45,974 nucleotides of DNA from JBLNBU01 sp050260215 (GCA_050260215.1 JBLNBU010000061.1:1-45974); one strand, 5' to 3'. Counted from the stretch's first letter, positions 16,603-25,305 are shown. Notes: generated by a model not told the origin, from the letters alone. A program made the numbers and translations.

Positions 16603-17781
16603 TCAGCCCGCCAACACCTCGCGGATGCGCGCGAGCGCCCGCTCGGTGGTGTCCAGGTCATGGACCAGGGCGACGCGGATGAAGCGCGCCCCCGGATTGA
16701 CCCCGTCGGCATCCGTCCGGGCCAGGTAGGCGCCGGGCAGCACGCGGATGCGGGCGGCACGCCACAAGTCCAGTGCCGCCGCCTCGCCGTCGCCCACGTC
16801 AAGCCACAGGAAGAACCCGCCGGCCGGGCGGAAGAAGCCCAGGCGATCGCCGAAGATGCGTTCGGCGATGTCGAGCTTGGCCCGGTACAGCGACCGGTTC
16901 TCGTCCACATGGGCCTCGTCGCGCCACAGGGCGGCGGCGGCGGCCAGGATCGGCAGCGGCGTCGCGGCGCCGCCATACGAGCGCACCCGGGCAAACGCCT
17001 TCAGCACCCTGGTGTCGCCGGCGACGAAGCCCGACCGCAGGCCGGGCACGCTGGAGCGCTTGGACAGCGAGTGGAACACCACCACGTTGTCGCAGGTTTC
17101 GCCGCAGGCAGCCAGCGCGCCGGGCGGCTCGGCGGCGTCCCAGATCTCGGAATAGCACTCGTCCACCGCCAGCACGAAGCCGTAGCGCCGCGCCAGCGCC
17201 ACCGTGCGGGCCAGCAGGCCGGCATCGGCCACCGCCCCTTGCGGATTGGCCGGGCTGCACAGATAGGCGAGCTGGGTGCGCTCGAGCACCTCTTCGGGCA
17301 GGGAGGAAAAGTCGGGCTGGCTGGTGGGGCCGAAGGCACCGGGCACGAACACCGGCTCGGCACCGGCCATCACCGCCGCACCGGCATAGACCTGGTAGAA
17401 CGGATTGGGCAGCAGCACCACCGGCGGCCGGCCGTCGGCACGCTCGCCGCACACCGTCTGGGCGATCAGGTAGAGCGCCTCGCGGGTGCCGGCAACCGGC
17501 AGCACGCCGTCGTCGACGTCGACCAGCCCGTCGGCCAGCCCGAACCGGCGGGTCAGCCAGGCGGCGGCGGTGTTGCGGAAATCGGCCGACCCGTTGGCCG
17601 GTGGATACTTGCCCCAGGCGCCGGCATTGGCGGCCAACACCTGCGCCACCAGTGCCGGCGGCGCATGCTGCGGCTCGCCGATGGACATCACGATGGCGTC
17701 AGGCGTCGCCGCGCCGCCCAGCAGGGTGGCCAGGCGGGCGAAGGGATAATCGGTGAGCTGGTCCAATCGGGGATTGAGCAT
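16603..17781 (-). CDS. class I/II PLP aminotransferase, probably succinyldiaminopimelate aminotransferase
   Basis: The 392-residue enzyme has the fold-type I aminotransferase pattern: YPPANGSADFR, GTREALYLIAQ, PNPFYQVYAGA, the NP motif CSPANPQG, the Asp of VDECYSEIWD that pairs with the cofactor ring, and the Schiff-base lysine in FHSLSKRSSVPGLR. The combination of PFYQ and SLSKRS with an NPxxN-poor loop resembles DapC-type enzymes of lysine and peptidoglycan precursor synthesis. That would suit its position upstream of ftsK and lolA. Other substrates in the same family cannot be excluded. ATG 17781 gives the usual MLNPRLDQLTDYPF start. Confidence 0.82.
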   Translation of the reverse strand: MLNPRLDQLTDYPFARLATLLGGAATPDAIVMSIGEPQHAPPALVAQVLAANAGAWGKYPPANGSADFRNTAAAWLTRRFGLADGLVDVDDGVLPVAGTREALYLIAQTVCGERADGRPPVVLLPNPFYQVYAGAAVMAGAEPVFVPGAFGPTSQPDFSSLPEEVLERTQLAYLCSPANPQGAVADAGLLARTVALARRYGFVLAVDECYSEIWDAAEPPGALAACGETCDNVVVFHSLSKRSSVPGLRSGFVAGDTRVLKAFARVRSYGGAATPLPILAAAAALWRDEAHVDENRSLYRAKLDIAERIFGDRLGFFRPAGGFFLWLDVGDGEAAALDLWRAARIRVLPGAYLARTDADGVNPGARFIRVALVHDLDTTERALARIREVLAG

Positions 17782-17889
17782 GGCCGCAAAACGGAGAGGG
17801 AACGACGAGGCGCAATCTACCCTATTTGGGCGCGGGTGGCATCAGGCATCGTCTGGGTCGGCATGCGGACCTGGAGGTCCGCGATGAAC

Positions 17890-17929
17890 CAAAAAAAAGA
17901 AGGGCGCCGGGTTTCCCCGACGCCCCTTC
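17890..17929 (-). terminator. intrinsic terminator of amtB
   Basis: On the minus strand a GC-rich stem (GAAGGGGCG... / ...GCGCCCTTC) with one internal irregularity is followed by eight or more T. It begins about 19 bases after the amtB stop codon. Confidence 0.85.
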
Positions 17930-17947
17930 CCCGGTGCCTGGAGGAGG

Positions 17948-19297
17948 TCAGTGCACCGTTTCGCCGTGCAGCGCGAGATCCAGGCCTTCGCGCTCTTCCT
18001 CGGGGCTGACCCGCAGGCCCATCACCATGTCGATCACCTTGAGCAGGATGAAGCTGACGATGGCGGTGTAGACCAGGGTGATCAGCACGCCGTAGACCTG
18101 GGTGAGCACCTGGGCGCCGTTGCCTTCGAGCAGGCCGGCGGTACCGCCGATCTTCTCGACCGCGAAGACGCCGGTCAGGATGGCACCGGTGATGCCGCCG
18201 ATGCCGTGCACGCCGAAGGCGTCCAGCGAGTCGTCGTACTTCAGCGCGTGCTTCAGCCCGGTGGCGCCCCAGTAGCACACCACGCCGGCGACCAGGCCGA
18301 TGATCAGCGCACCCTTGGGACCGACGAAGCCCGAGGCGGGAGTGATGGCAACCAGGCCGGCAACCGCACCCGAGACGATGCCCAGCACCGAAGGCTTCTT
18401 GCGCAGGATCCACTCGGCGAACATCCACGACAGGGCGGCGGCGCCGGTGGCGATCTGGGTCACGGCCATGGCCATACCGGCACGCCCGTCGGCGGCGACC
18501 GCCGAGCCGGCATTGAAGCCGAACCAGCCCACCCACAGCAGCGAGGCGCCGATGACCGACAGGGTCAGGTTGTGCGGCGCCATGTTGTCGGTGCCGTAGC
18601 CCTTGCGCGGCCCCAGCACGATGGCGGCGACCAGGCCGGCCACGCCCGCATTGATGTGCACCACGGTGCCGCCGGCGAAGTCCAGCACGCCCATCTTGCC
18701 GAGGAAGCCGATGGCCGCACCCGACGGATCAAGCATCCACACCCAGTGGGCGATGGGCGCATAGACGACCAGCAGCCACAGGGTCATGAACACCAGCATC
18801 GCCGAGAACTTCATGCGGTCGGCGAAGGCACCGGTGATCAGCGCCGGGGTGATGATGGCGAAGGTCATCTGGAACATCATGAACACCGACTCGGGGATCG
18901 GCCCCGACAGTGCCGCCTTGTCCATGCCGTCCAGGAACAGACGGTCCAGGCTGCCGATGAACGGGCTTTCGCCGGTGAAGGCCAGGCTGTAGCCGACCAC
19001 CGCCCACAGCACGGTCACCAAGCAGGTAATGGCGAAGCTCTGCATCATGGTGCCCAGCACGTTCTTCTTGCGGACCATGCCGCCGTAGAACAGGGCCAGG
19101 CCGGGGATGGTCATCATCAGCACCAGGGCGGTGGAGGTGAGCATCCAGGCGGTGGCGCCGGTGTCGAGCGTGGGTGCGGCCGGAGCGGCCGCGGCGGCGG
19201 CCTGGGCGGCCTCCTCGGCCATGCCGGCCGAGGCGAACAGCGAAAGGCCGAGCGCCGTGCCTACGCCGTACAGGACGGATTTCAAACGATTGCTCAT
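17948..19297 (-). CDS. amtB: ammonium transporter
   Basis: The 449-residue inner-membrane channel has a cleavable signal sequence (to about residue 27) and eleven predicted helices. Family motifs include FYGGMVRKKN, FAGGTVVHINAGVAGLV and FGVHGIGGITGAILTG, the last two carrying the twin histidines of the pore. The C-terminal tail (PEEEREGLDLALHGE) is the region through which GlnK blocks the channel. ATG 19297 follows GGGGG at proper spacing. It lies downstream of glnK on the same strand, but the two are separated by a strong terminator, and amtB has its own sigma-54-like promoter. Induction by nitrogen limitation is expected. Confidence 0.95.
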   Translation of the reverse strand: MSNRLKSVLYGVGTALGLSLFASAGMAEEAAQAAAAAAPAAPTLDTGATAWMLTSTALVLMMTIPGLALFYGGMVRKKNVLGTMMQSFAITCLVTVLWAVVGYSLAFTGESPFIGSLDRLFLDGMDKAALSGPIPESVFMMFQMTFAIITPALITGAFADRMKFSAMLVFMTLWLLVVYAPIAHWVWMLDPSGAAIGFLGKMGVLDFAGGTVVHINAGVAGLVAAIVLGPRKGYGTDNMAPHNLTLSVIGASLLWVGWFGFNAGSAVAADGRAGMAMAVTQIATGAAALSWMFAEWILRKKPSVLGIVSGAVAGLVAITPASGFVGPKGALIIGLVAGVVCYWGATGLKHALKYDDSLDAFGVHGIGGITGAILTGVFAVEKIGGTAGLLEGNGAQVLTQVYGVLITLVYTAIVSFILLKVIDMVMGLRVSPEEEREGLDLALHGETVH

Positions 19298-19367
19298 GGT
19301 AACCCCCGAAGCGGCTCAGCTGGTAAGACAGTGCCGTCCCCTTGGGGGCCGGCTCGCTTCCCTTAGT

Positions 19368-19384
19368 AACAAGAACCGTGCCAA
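19368..19384 (-). promoter_or_regulatory. sigma-54-like promoter of amtB
   Basis: The minus strand reads TTGGCACGGTTCTTGTT. This matches the -24/-12 consensus TGGCACG-N4-TTGCW except for T in place of C at -12. Transcription would begin near 19356, giving a leader of about 60 bases. The 320-base gap 19298-19617 otherwise holds only the glnK terminator. Confidence 0.6.
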
Positions 19385-19542
19385 CCCGCAGAAACCCTCG
19401 GTTTTTTCCGTCGGCCACCCCGACTGGGCACTATGACCCGCAACCCATGATGCAAATTTAGGCAGCAGATTTGGGGCGTGCTTGAATCATAGGCATGAAC
19501 GTTTTGGGCCTATTGTCCGGGCAGACGCCCCCTTGAAACGAG

Positions 19543-19577
19543 GCGGGGCCCGGAGGGATTTCTCCCTCCGGGCCCCG
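19543..19577 (-). terminator. strong hairpin terminator behind glnK
   Basis: A perfect 15-bp stem CGGGGCCCGGAGGGA / TCCCTCCGGGCCCCG encloses a TTTC loop about 40 bases after the glnK stop. The T run is short (CGTTTC), but stem strength is high. It should limit read-through from glnK into amtB. Confidence 0.75.
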
Positions 19578-19617
19578 TTTCGGCCGAAACGACGTGCAGC
19601 CGGGAACCAGCCCGGGC

Positions 19618-19956
19618 CTACAAGGCCTCGGCGTTGGCTTCGCCGGTGCGGATGCGCACCGCCTGCTGGACGTCGAACACGAAAATCTTGCCGTCGCCGA
19701 TCTTGCCGGTGCGGGCGGCACCGGTGATCGCCTCGACGACGCGGTCGGCCAGGTCGTCGTTGACCGCCACCTCGATCTTCACCTTGGGCAGGAAGTTCAC
19801 CACGTACTCGGCGCCGCGGTAGATCTCGGTCTGGCCCTTTTGCCGGCCGAAGCCCTTGACCTCGCTCACGGTCAGGCCCTGGACCCCAAGCGGAGTGAGG
19901 GCTTCGCGCACCTCGTCCAGCTTGAAGGGCTTGATAATGGCCATGATCAGCTTCAT
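19618..19956 (-). CDS. glnK: PII nitrogen regulatory protein
   Basis: The 112-residue protein senses 2-oxoglutarate and ATP/ADP and controls the ammonium channel and other nitrogen proteins. It begins MKLIMAIIKPFKLDEVREAL and has the T-loop with uridylylation site Tyr51 (EIYRGAEY). The nucleotide-binding B- and C-loops are also present (TGAARTGKIGDGKIFV and the RIRTGE end). ATG 19956 follows GGGGA. Linkage to amtB marks it as the GlnK-type paralogue. A sigma-54-like promoter lies 124 bases upstream. Confidence 0.95.
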   Translation of the reverse strand: MKLIMAIIKPFKLDEVREALTPLGVQGLTVSEVKGFGRQKGQTEIYRGAEYVVNFLPKVKIEVAVNDDLADRVVEAITGAARTGKIGDGKIFVFDVQQAVRIRTGEANAEAL

Positions 19957-20079
19957 CTGATGGTCCCCATGCATGTCGCGGGCTCTCCCCCCCTTTGGCG
20001 CGGAAGCCGCCGTAGGGCGGACCCGGAGGGTGAGCCACTGTTGATCGATCGCCTCGCGATCCTTCCGCTCCCCAGGCCT

Positions 20080-20095
20080 TTCAAATGCCGTGCCA
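20080..20095 (-). promoter_or_regulatory. sigma-54-like promoter of glnK
   Basis: The minus strand reads TGGCACGGCATTTGAA, a full -24 half (TGGCACG) with correct spacing to TTGAA, where the usual -12 C is A. The predicted start near 20068 leaves a leader of about 110 bases. No clean NtrC site could be seen upstream. The flanking gap 19957-20254 shows no gene. Confidence 0.5.
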
Positions 20096-20254
20096 TGGCG
20101 CGCCAGTCCCAGCAAAAGGGGCGTTTCGGTTGAACAGCCGCCCTTTGCGCAGACACTGTTGCCCAATTGCCGGGCAGCCTTTGGGGGCGGCTGCCTGTTC
20201 CTTGCGCTGCCGCATCCGGTTGCACGCGGGCGGCGCCGATGGCAGAACGAGGCC

Positions 20255-21499
20255 ATGACTGCCATTTCCCCCACCGCCGCCCTGTCGTCCTCCACCCTTG
20301 CCGTCGACGTGCTGGTCGTCGGCGCCGGCCCGGTGGGCGGGCTGCTGGCCGCGGTGCTGACGGCGCGGGGAGTGGCGGTGGCGGTGTGCGAGGCCGCCAC
20401 CCGCGACCACCTGCTGCGCCCCGGCGGCGACGGCCGCGCCATCGCGGTGGCCTATACGGCCAAGCGGGCCTTCGAGGCCGCCGGCGTGTGGCCGCTGATG
20501 GAGGCGGACGCCCAGCCGATCCTGGACATCCGGGTGACCGACGGCGCCTCGCCTTTGTTCCTGCACTACGACCACCACGAGGTCGGCGACCACCCGCTGG
20601 GCTGGATCGTCGACGGCAGCGCCATCCGCCGCGCCGTCCTCGACCGCTTGGCGGGGCTGGGGATCCCGATGCTGGCGCCGGCCCGGCTGGCGGGGCTGGC
20701 GCGCGACGGCGCCGGTGCGTTTGCCACCCTGGAAGACGGCCGTACCGTGCGCGCCGCCCTGGTGGTGGGCGCCGACGGCCGCGGCTCGGCCACCCGCCGC
20801 ATGGCCGGCATCGGCGTGCGCCGCCTGGACTATGGCCAAAGCGGCATCGTCTGCGTCGTCGCCCACCAGCGGCCGCACCGGGGCATCGCCCACGAGCACT
20901 TCCTGCCCGCCGGCCCGTTTGCCATCCTGCCCATGACCGGCGACCGCTCCGGCGTGGTGTGGACCGAGGCCTCGGCATCGGCCACGGCCATCGTCGCCCA
21001 ATCCGACGACGACTTCCTGGCCGAGCTATCCTGGCGCTTCGGCGATTTTTTGGGCAGCCTGCGCCTGGAAGGGTCGCGCCTGGCCTATCCGTTGTCGCTG
21101 CAGGTGGCAGAGCGCACCGTCGACCGCCGCCTGGCCCTGATCGGCGACGCCGCCCACGGCATGCACCCCATCGCCGGCCAGGGCATGAACATGGGCATCC
21201 GCGACGCGGCCGCCCTGGCCGAGGTGGTCCTGGACGCCCGCCGCCTGGGCCTCGACGTCGGTGGGCCGGCGGTGCTTGAGCGCTTCGACCGCTGGCGGCG
21301 CTTCGACAACGGGCTGATGCTGGGCATGACCGACGGGCTGAACCGCCTATTCTCCAACCACATCGGACCGCTCAAGCTGGTCCGCGACCTGGGTCTGGCC
21401 GCGGTCGACCGCCTGCCCGCTCTCAAGACGCTGCTGATGCGCCACGCCATGGGCCTGGTGGGCGACCTGCCGCGCCTGCTGAAGGGCGAGCTGCCCTAA
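20255..21499 (+). CDS. ubiH: UbiH/UbiF-family FAD-dependent ubiquinone hydroxylase
   Basis: The 414-residue flavoprotein belongs to the monooxygenases that hydroxylate the ubiquinone ring. It shows the FAD dinucleotide fold VLVVGAGPVGG at residues 19-29, the DG motif VVGADGRGS, and the second FAD motif GDAAHGMHPIAGQGMNMGIRD. ATG 20255 has GAGG upstream. Which ring position it acts on cannot be told from sequence; alphaproteobacteria often use one broad enzyme of this group (UbiL/UbiM). It is divergent from glnK and its stop codon overlaps the convergent HAD-like gene by three bases. Confidence 0.85.
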   Translation: MTAISPTAALSSSTLAVDVLVVGAGPVGGLLAAVLTARGVAVAVCEAATRDHLLRPGGDGRAIAVAYTAKRAFEAAGVWPLMEADAQPILDIRVTDGASPLFLHYDHHEVGDHPLGWIVDGSAIRRAVLDRLAGLGIPMLAPARLAGLARDGAGAFATLEDGRTVRAALVVGADGRGSATRRMAGIGVRRLDYGQSGIVCVVAHQRPHRGIAHEHFLPAGPFAILPMTGDRSGVVWTEASASATAIVAQSDDDFLAELSWRFGDFLGSLRLEGSRLAYPLSLQVAERTVDRRLALIGDAAHGMHPIAGQGMNMGIRDAAALAEVVLDARRLGLDVGGPAVLERFDRWRRFDNGLMLGMTDGLNRLFSNHIGPLKLVRDLGLAAVDRLPALKTLLMRHAMGLVGDLPRLLKGELP

Positions 21500-22080
21500 T
21501 TTCGGTCCCGGAACAGTTCCGCGGCCAGCTCCTGCCAGCCGCTGCCGGCGCCGATCAGGCGGCGTTCGACCCCGGCGGGGAAGAACGGCTCGCGGAAGGC
21601 TTCGTCCTGGGTGTCGACGAAATGGGTCAGCCGCAGGGCCACTACCCGGTCCAGCTTGGCGCGGCGGGTGTCGACGAACGACACCTGGCCGCGGGCGATA
21701 CCCAATCCCTCGGCGGCGAACAGGCCGTGGTCCTCCATCCAGTCGAGGGCGGCGCGATGAAGGTCGACCCGGGCGGGATCGAACGCCGCCATGGGCGGAC
21801 GGTGCACCAGCACGAACACCGAGGTGGCGGTGTCGCGGCAGCGGGCCAGGAACCGGGCGGCACCGTCGGCCAGGACGGCCAGGTCCATCAGGACGCCCAT
21901 GGCGCGGCCTTCGATGCGTCGCCACTCGGCGTCGGCGTCGGGCAGCCGGCGCACCAGGTCGTACAAGGCCCGCCTGCCGCCGGTGAAGTCCGGCGCGACG
22001 ATGCCGCGCTCGGCCGCCGCCCGGGCCAGCCCGTGGTCGAGCACCGCCAGGGTATTGTCGAAATCCAAGCCGATGCGCAC
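21496..22080 (-). CDS. HAD-superfamily-like protein, unknown substrate
   Basis: The 194-residue product starts with MRIGLDFDNTLAVLDHGL, a HAD motif I in which the two aspartates of DFDNT would be nucleophile and acid/base. A threonine-bearing strand (ATSVFVLVHRPP) stands where motif II is expected. The C-terminal HFVDTQDEAF segment could represent the motif III/IV region, with the usual Lys less clear. The cap and substrate are not recognisable. Related proteins are found beside polysaccharide or carbamoyl-phosphate genes, but nothing nearby settles it. The start is GTG 22080 with GGGAG about ten bases upstream. Confidence 0.65.
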   Translation of the reverse strand: MRIGLDFDNTLAVLDHGLARAAAERGIVAPDFTGGRRALYDLVRRLPDADAEWRRIEGRAMGVLMDLAVLADGAARFLARCRDTATSVFVLVHRPPMAAFDPARVDLHRAALDWMEDHGLFAAEGLGIARGQVSFVDTRRAKLDRVVALRLTHFVDTQDEAFREPFFPAGVERRLIGAGSGWQELAAELFRDRN

Positions 22081-22133
22081 GCGAACATTCTCCCGACCGC
22101 CGCCGCCGATTCAGCCCCTAGGCGACGGGCGGG

Positions 22134-22150
22134 GCCATTTGTACAATGGC
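22134..22150. promoter_or_regulatory. 6-bp dyad in the divergent gap
   Basis: GCCATT and AATGGC flank TGTAC, midway between the GTG start at 22080 and the ATG at 22193. It could be an operator for either gene. No family is suggested by the sequence. Confidence 0.25.
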
Positions 22151-22192
22151 GGGCGGCGGCGGGGAACGCCGATCGAGGGCGGGAGGAACGGC

Positions 22193-22540
22193 ATGACCAC
22201 CGAAGGGGCCTTGCAGACGCTGATCTCGCGCGTGCCGCCCGAGATCCTCGACACGCTGAACGAGGAGCAGCGGGCCGAGATCTGGGCCGCGTGCAAGCCG
22301 GTCAGTTGGCGCCGCCATCCGGTGAACGTACGCGTCACCTTTCCCTTCTTCGGCCTGCGCTACTTCGTCACCATCGTCGGCGGCATCGAGCGCCGCAGCG
22401 TCGAGCGCATCCGCCGCGAACATCGCGTGCATCCGATCCGCACCGCCGGCAACGTCCTGTTCCTGCTGGGCGTCGGCGCCACCTTCTACCTGGCCGCGGT
22501 GCTGGGCATCTTCGTCTTCTCCAACCTGATCGAGTTCTAG
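22193..22540 (+). CDS. small protein with C-terminal membrane helix
   Basis: The 115-residue product has a soluble N-terminal part, an aromatic stretch FPFFGLRYFVTIVGG, a basic segment (RRSVERIRREHR), and a clear membrane helix at about residues 88-110 (NVLFLLGVGATFYLAAVLGIF). The basic residues before the helix imply an N-in topology. I do not recognise the family. ATG 22193 has GGAGG six bases upstream. It is followed after five bases by the YchJ-like gene, so it probably heads a small operon reaching to 24951. Confidence 0.7.
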   Translation: MTTEGALQTLISRVPPEILDTLNEEQRAEIWAACKPVSWRRHPVNVRVTFPFFGLRYFVTIVGGIERRSVERIRREHRVHPIRTAGNVLFLLGVGATFYLAAVLGIFVFSNLIEF

Positions 22541-22545
22541 ACCCC

Positions 22546-23025
22546 ATGACCGATTGCCCCTGCGGCTCGGGCCGGCCCTTCGAGGCCTGCTGCGGCCCCC
22601 ATATCGACGGCACTACCCCCGCCCCTACCCCGGAAGCGCTGATGCGCTCGCGCTATTCGGCCTTCGTCAAGGCCGAGATCGGCTACCTGCACGACACCCT
22701 GGCTCCGGAAAGCCGCGGCGACTTCGATCGCGACGAGACCGACAAGTGGGCGCGCAGTTCGCGCTGGCAGGGCCTCGAGATCCATGCCGCCGAGGAGACC
22801 GGCGATTCCGGCGCCGTCGACTTCACCGCCCGCTACGTCCACGACGGCAAGCCCTATGCCCACCGCGAACTGTCCAAGTTCCGCAAGGAGGACGGCCGCT
22901 GGTACTATGTGGACGGCGCCGTCGGCGCACGGCCCGTCGAACAGCGCGTCGCCCCCAAGATCGGCCGCAACGACCCCTGCCCCTGCGGTTCGGGCAAGAA
23001 ATACAAGAAGTGCTGCGGAGCCTGA
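22546..23025 (+). CDS. YchJ-family SEC-C motif protein
   Basis: The 159-residue protein carries a SEC-C zinc-binding motif at each end: CPCGSGRPFEACC at residues 4-16 and CPCGSGKKYKKCC near the C-terminus. Between them lies the NTF2-like YchJ core, with LMRSRYSAFVKAEIGYL, TLAPESR and WYYVDG. The C-terminal motif is the same one that SecA uses to bind SecB, but the role of YchJ proteins is not settled. It starts five bases after the preceding stop and is followed one base later by the deacetylase GTG. Confidence 0.88.
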   Translation: MTDCPCGSGRPFEACCGPHIDGTTPAPTPEALMRSRYSAFVKAEIGYLHDTLAPESRGDFDRDETDKWARSSRWQGLEIHAAEETGDSGAVDFTARYVHDGKPYAHRELSKFRKEDGRWYYVDGAVGARPVEQRVAPKIGRNDPCPCGSGKKYKKCCGA

Positions 23026-23026
23026 G

Positions 23027-23860
23027 GTGAACGGGGCGGTCCGCACCTTCGCCGAGTTCGAGGGCCGCCCCGCCTTCCGCCAGCGCCTGCGCAGGCTGGC
23101 CCGTGACACGGCGGTGTGGCTGCTGTCGCTGGCGGCCTCGCCGGCCAGCGGCACCAACTGGATCCGCTTTCCCTATTACCACCACGTCCTCGACGACGAG
23201 CGGGCGGGCTTCGACCGCCAGCTGCGCTGGATGCGCCGCTTCGGCGAGTTCATCGGCTGGGAAGAGGCAGTGGCCCTGCTGGCCTCGGGCCAGCCGGTGG
23301 ACGGGCGCTATTTCTGCCTGTCCTTCGACGACGGCTTCAAGAGCTGCCGCACCAACGCCCTGCCGATCCTGGTCGAGCGCGGCGCACTGGGCACCGCCTT
23401 CTTCCTGCCCACCGCCTACATGGACACCGACGTCGGGCGCGACCGCGAGCTGCTGCTGGGCTTCTACGACCACCGCCGCACCTTGATGGAATTCATGTCC
23501 TGGGACGACGCCCGCGACCTGGCCGCTGCCGGCATGGTGGTGGGCAGCCACAGCCACGGCCACGCCAACCTGGCCCGCCTGGACGCCGCCGCCGCCGCCG
23601 CCGAGCTCGCCCGCTCGAAGACCATCCTGGAGGAAAAGATGGGGGCGCCCTGCCTGCATTTCGGCTGCCCGTTCGGCCGCCCGGGCATCGACTTCATCCC
23701 CGATCGCGACCCCGCCCTGGCCCATCAGGCCGGCTACGCGTCGTTCGCCACCACCGCGCGCGGCGCCATGCGGGCCGGCGATTCGCCCCTGTTCATCCGC
23801 CGCGACCACACCCTGGCCGGCTGGGGCGACTATCAGCTGCGCTGGTTCCTGTCACGCTGA
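23027..23860 (+). CDS. polysaccharide deacetylase-family (NodB-like) protein
   Basis: The 277-residue protein has the carbohydrate esterase 4 core. Motif 1 is CLSFDDGFKS (metal and base aspartates, residues 101-102). Motif 2 is SHSHGHANL, with the two metal histidines. Later come HFGCPFGRP and the terminal FIRRDHTLAGWGD strand. It would remove acetyl groups from an N-acetylated sugar polymer or lipid-linked sugar. There is no clear signal peptide, so a cytoplasmic or membrane-associated precursor is more likely than cell-wall peptidoglycan. GTG 23027 has GGAG eight bases upstream. Its TGA shares a base with the next ATG, indicating translational coupling. Confidence 0.85.
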   Translation: MNGAVRTFAEFEGRPAFRQRLRRLARDTAVWLLSLAASPASGTNWIRFPYYHHVLDDERAGFDRQLRWMRRFGEFIGWEEAVALLASGQPVDGRYFCLSFDDGFKSCRTNALPILVERGALGTAFFLPTAYMDTDVGRDRELLLGFYDHRRTLMEFMSWDDARDLAAAGMVVGSHSHGHANLARLDAAAAAAELARSKTILEEKMGAPCLHFGCPFGRPGIDFIPDRDPALAHQAGYASFATTARGAMRAGDSPLFIRRDHTLAGWGDYQLRWFLSR

Positions 23861-24951
23861 TGGCATCCGTCCGCCCCGCCCGCTTCGACGACCACCAGGA
23901 GGCCACCGCCCTGCTGGCCCGGCTGGGCCTGGTGATGCCCTCTGCAGGTGCGGCCGCCACTGCCCACTGGACCCGTCTGTGGCGCGATAATCCCGCCCTG
24001 GCCGGCGAAGCCGATCCGGCGCTGGGCTGGGTGCTGGAAGACGGCGCCCGCATGGTCGGCTTTTTCGCCAACTTCCAGACCCTGTACCAGTGGGGCGGCC
24101 GCACCTTGAAGGTGGCGGTGGCCAGCCAGTGGGGGGTCGAGCGCGAGTACCGCGGCGAGACCTCGAAGCTGGCCGATGCCTATTTCGGCCAGCCCGCCGA
24201 CCTGATCCTGGTCACCACCGGCATCAAGCCCACAGGGCGGATCTTCGAGCGCTACGGCGGCCGGCCGGTGCCCCAGCCCCGTTGCGACCGCGTGCCCTTC
24301 TGGATCTGCGACCACCGCGCCTTCCTGGCTGCCGCCGCGCGCAAGAAGAACATCGGGGCGGCCGGGCTGCTGGGCGCGCTGACCGGCCCGGTAGCCGCCG
24401 CCGCCGACCTGCTGCGCCGCCGCCCGCGACCCATCGAGGCGGTCGAGGTGGCCAGCGGCTTCGGGCCCGACTTCGATGGCCTGTGGGCCGACTGGCTGGC
24501 CGGGCCGCTGCGCCTGGCCATGCGCCGCGACGGTGCGACGCTGGCCTGGCATTACGGGCCCCACGCCGCCCGCGGCGGCCTGACGGTGCTGGCGATGCGC
24601 CGCTCCGGGCGGCTTGTCGGCTATGGGATCATGGTGCGCGAGGACTCCGCCGTCATCGGCTTGAAGCGGGCCAAGCTGGTGGACGTGCTGGTGCCCGGCG
24701 ACGACCCGGCGGCCCTGGAAAGCATCCTGGCGGCCGCCCTGGCCCGCGCCCGTGCCCAGGGCTGCGCCGTCCTCGAACTGGCCGCCGCCCCGCCGGCGCT
24801 GGCCGACCTGGCCCTGGCCCGCGGGGCCCTGGTCCGCGCCCTGCCGGTCTGGCCGTGCTGGTTCATCCCGCGGCCCGGCGTCCCCGCCGAGCTCGAGCGG
24901 GCCGACGCCTGGTGGCTGACCGGCTACGACGGCGACACGGCGCTGTTCTAG
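23860..24951 (+). CDS. GNAT-like acyltransferase, coupled to the deacetylase
   Basis: The 363-residue protein reads as two GNAT-like halves. The N-terminal half contains GWVLEDGARMVGFF, the VAVASQWGVEREYRG strand and the LVTTGIKPTGRIFERYGGRP segment, a typical acetyl-CoA site followed by a helix. The C-terminal half contains MRRSGRLVGYGIM and KRAKLVDVLV. It resembles acyltransferases found with cell-surface polysaccharide genes. The 1-base overlap with the deacetylase suggests they act on the same sugar, one removing and the other adding an acyl group. Substrate is unknown. It ends nine bases from a convergent gene. Confidence 0.65.
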   Translation: MASVRPARFDDHQEATALLARLGLVMPSAGAAATAHWTRLWRDNPALAGEADPALGWVLEDGARMVGFFANFQTLYQWGGRTLKVAVASQWGVEREYRGETSKLADAYFGQPADLILVTTGIKPTGRIFERYGGRPVPQPRCDRVPFWICDHRAFLAAAARKKNIGAAGLLGALTGPVAAAADLLRRRPRPIEAVEVASGFGPDFDGLWADWLAGPLRLAMRRDGATLAWHYGPHAARGGLTVLAMRRSGRLVGYGIMVREDSAVIGLKRAKLVDVLVPGDDPAALESILAAALARARAQGCAVLELAAAPPALADLALARGALVRALPVWPCWFIPRPGVPAELERADAWWLTGYDGDTALF

Positions 24952-24960
24952 GGCACCATT

Positions 24961-25305
24961 TCAGGCGCGGTGGGCCTGAGGCTCCATGATGCCGCGGTCT
25001 TCGGCCTCGGCGTCGAAGGCGGCGCGGTAGAGGGGATACGACCGGGTCTTGGTCATGGGCTCGCCGGTGCGGTCGTTGACATAGGCCACCCGTTCCAGCA
25101 ACGGATGGGCACCGGCCGCCGGGCAGGCGTCACCCTCGGCGATGATGGCCTTCAGCTGGGCGGACAGGCCGGCGACGTGGCAGGCGTCCAGGTCGGCCTC
25201 GAACCGCAGGCTCTCGACCTCCTCGCGCAAGGCCTCGACCTCGTCGCGCAGGGCTTCGTTCTCGGCCCGCAGGCGGGCAAGTTCGTCGTCGCGGCTTTCC
25301 GGCAT
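24961..25305 (-). CDS. hypothetical coiled-coil protein
   Basis: The 114-residue product starts with about 45 residues of heptad-type sequence (LARLRAENEALRDEVEALRE). A small domain with one or two cysteines (DACHVAG, GDACPAAG) and a charged C-terminal tail follow. The heptads predict dimerisation through a coiled coil. No function is evident. ATG 25305 lies 57 bases downstream of the tRNA-Gly, with a hairpin (AGGCCG.../...CGGCCT) between them, so it may be expressed from the tRNA promoter by read-through. Confidence 0.6.
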   Translation of the reverse strand: MPESRDDELARLRAENEALRDEVEALREEVESLRFEADLDACHVAGLSAQLKAIIAEGDACPAAGAHPLLERVAYVNDRTGEPMTKTRSYPLYRAAFDAEAEDRGIMEPQAHRA

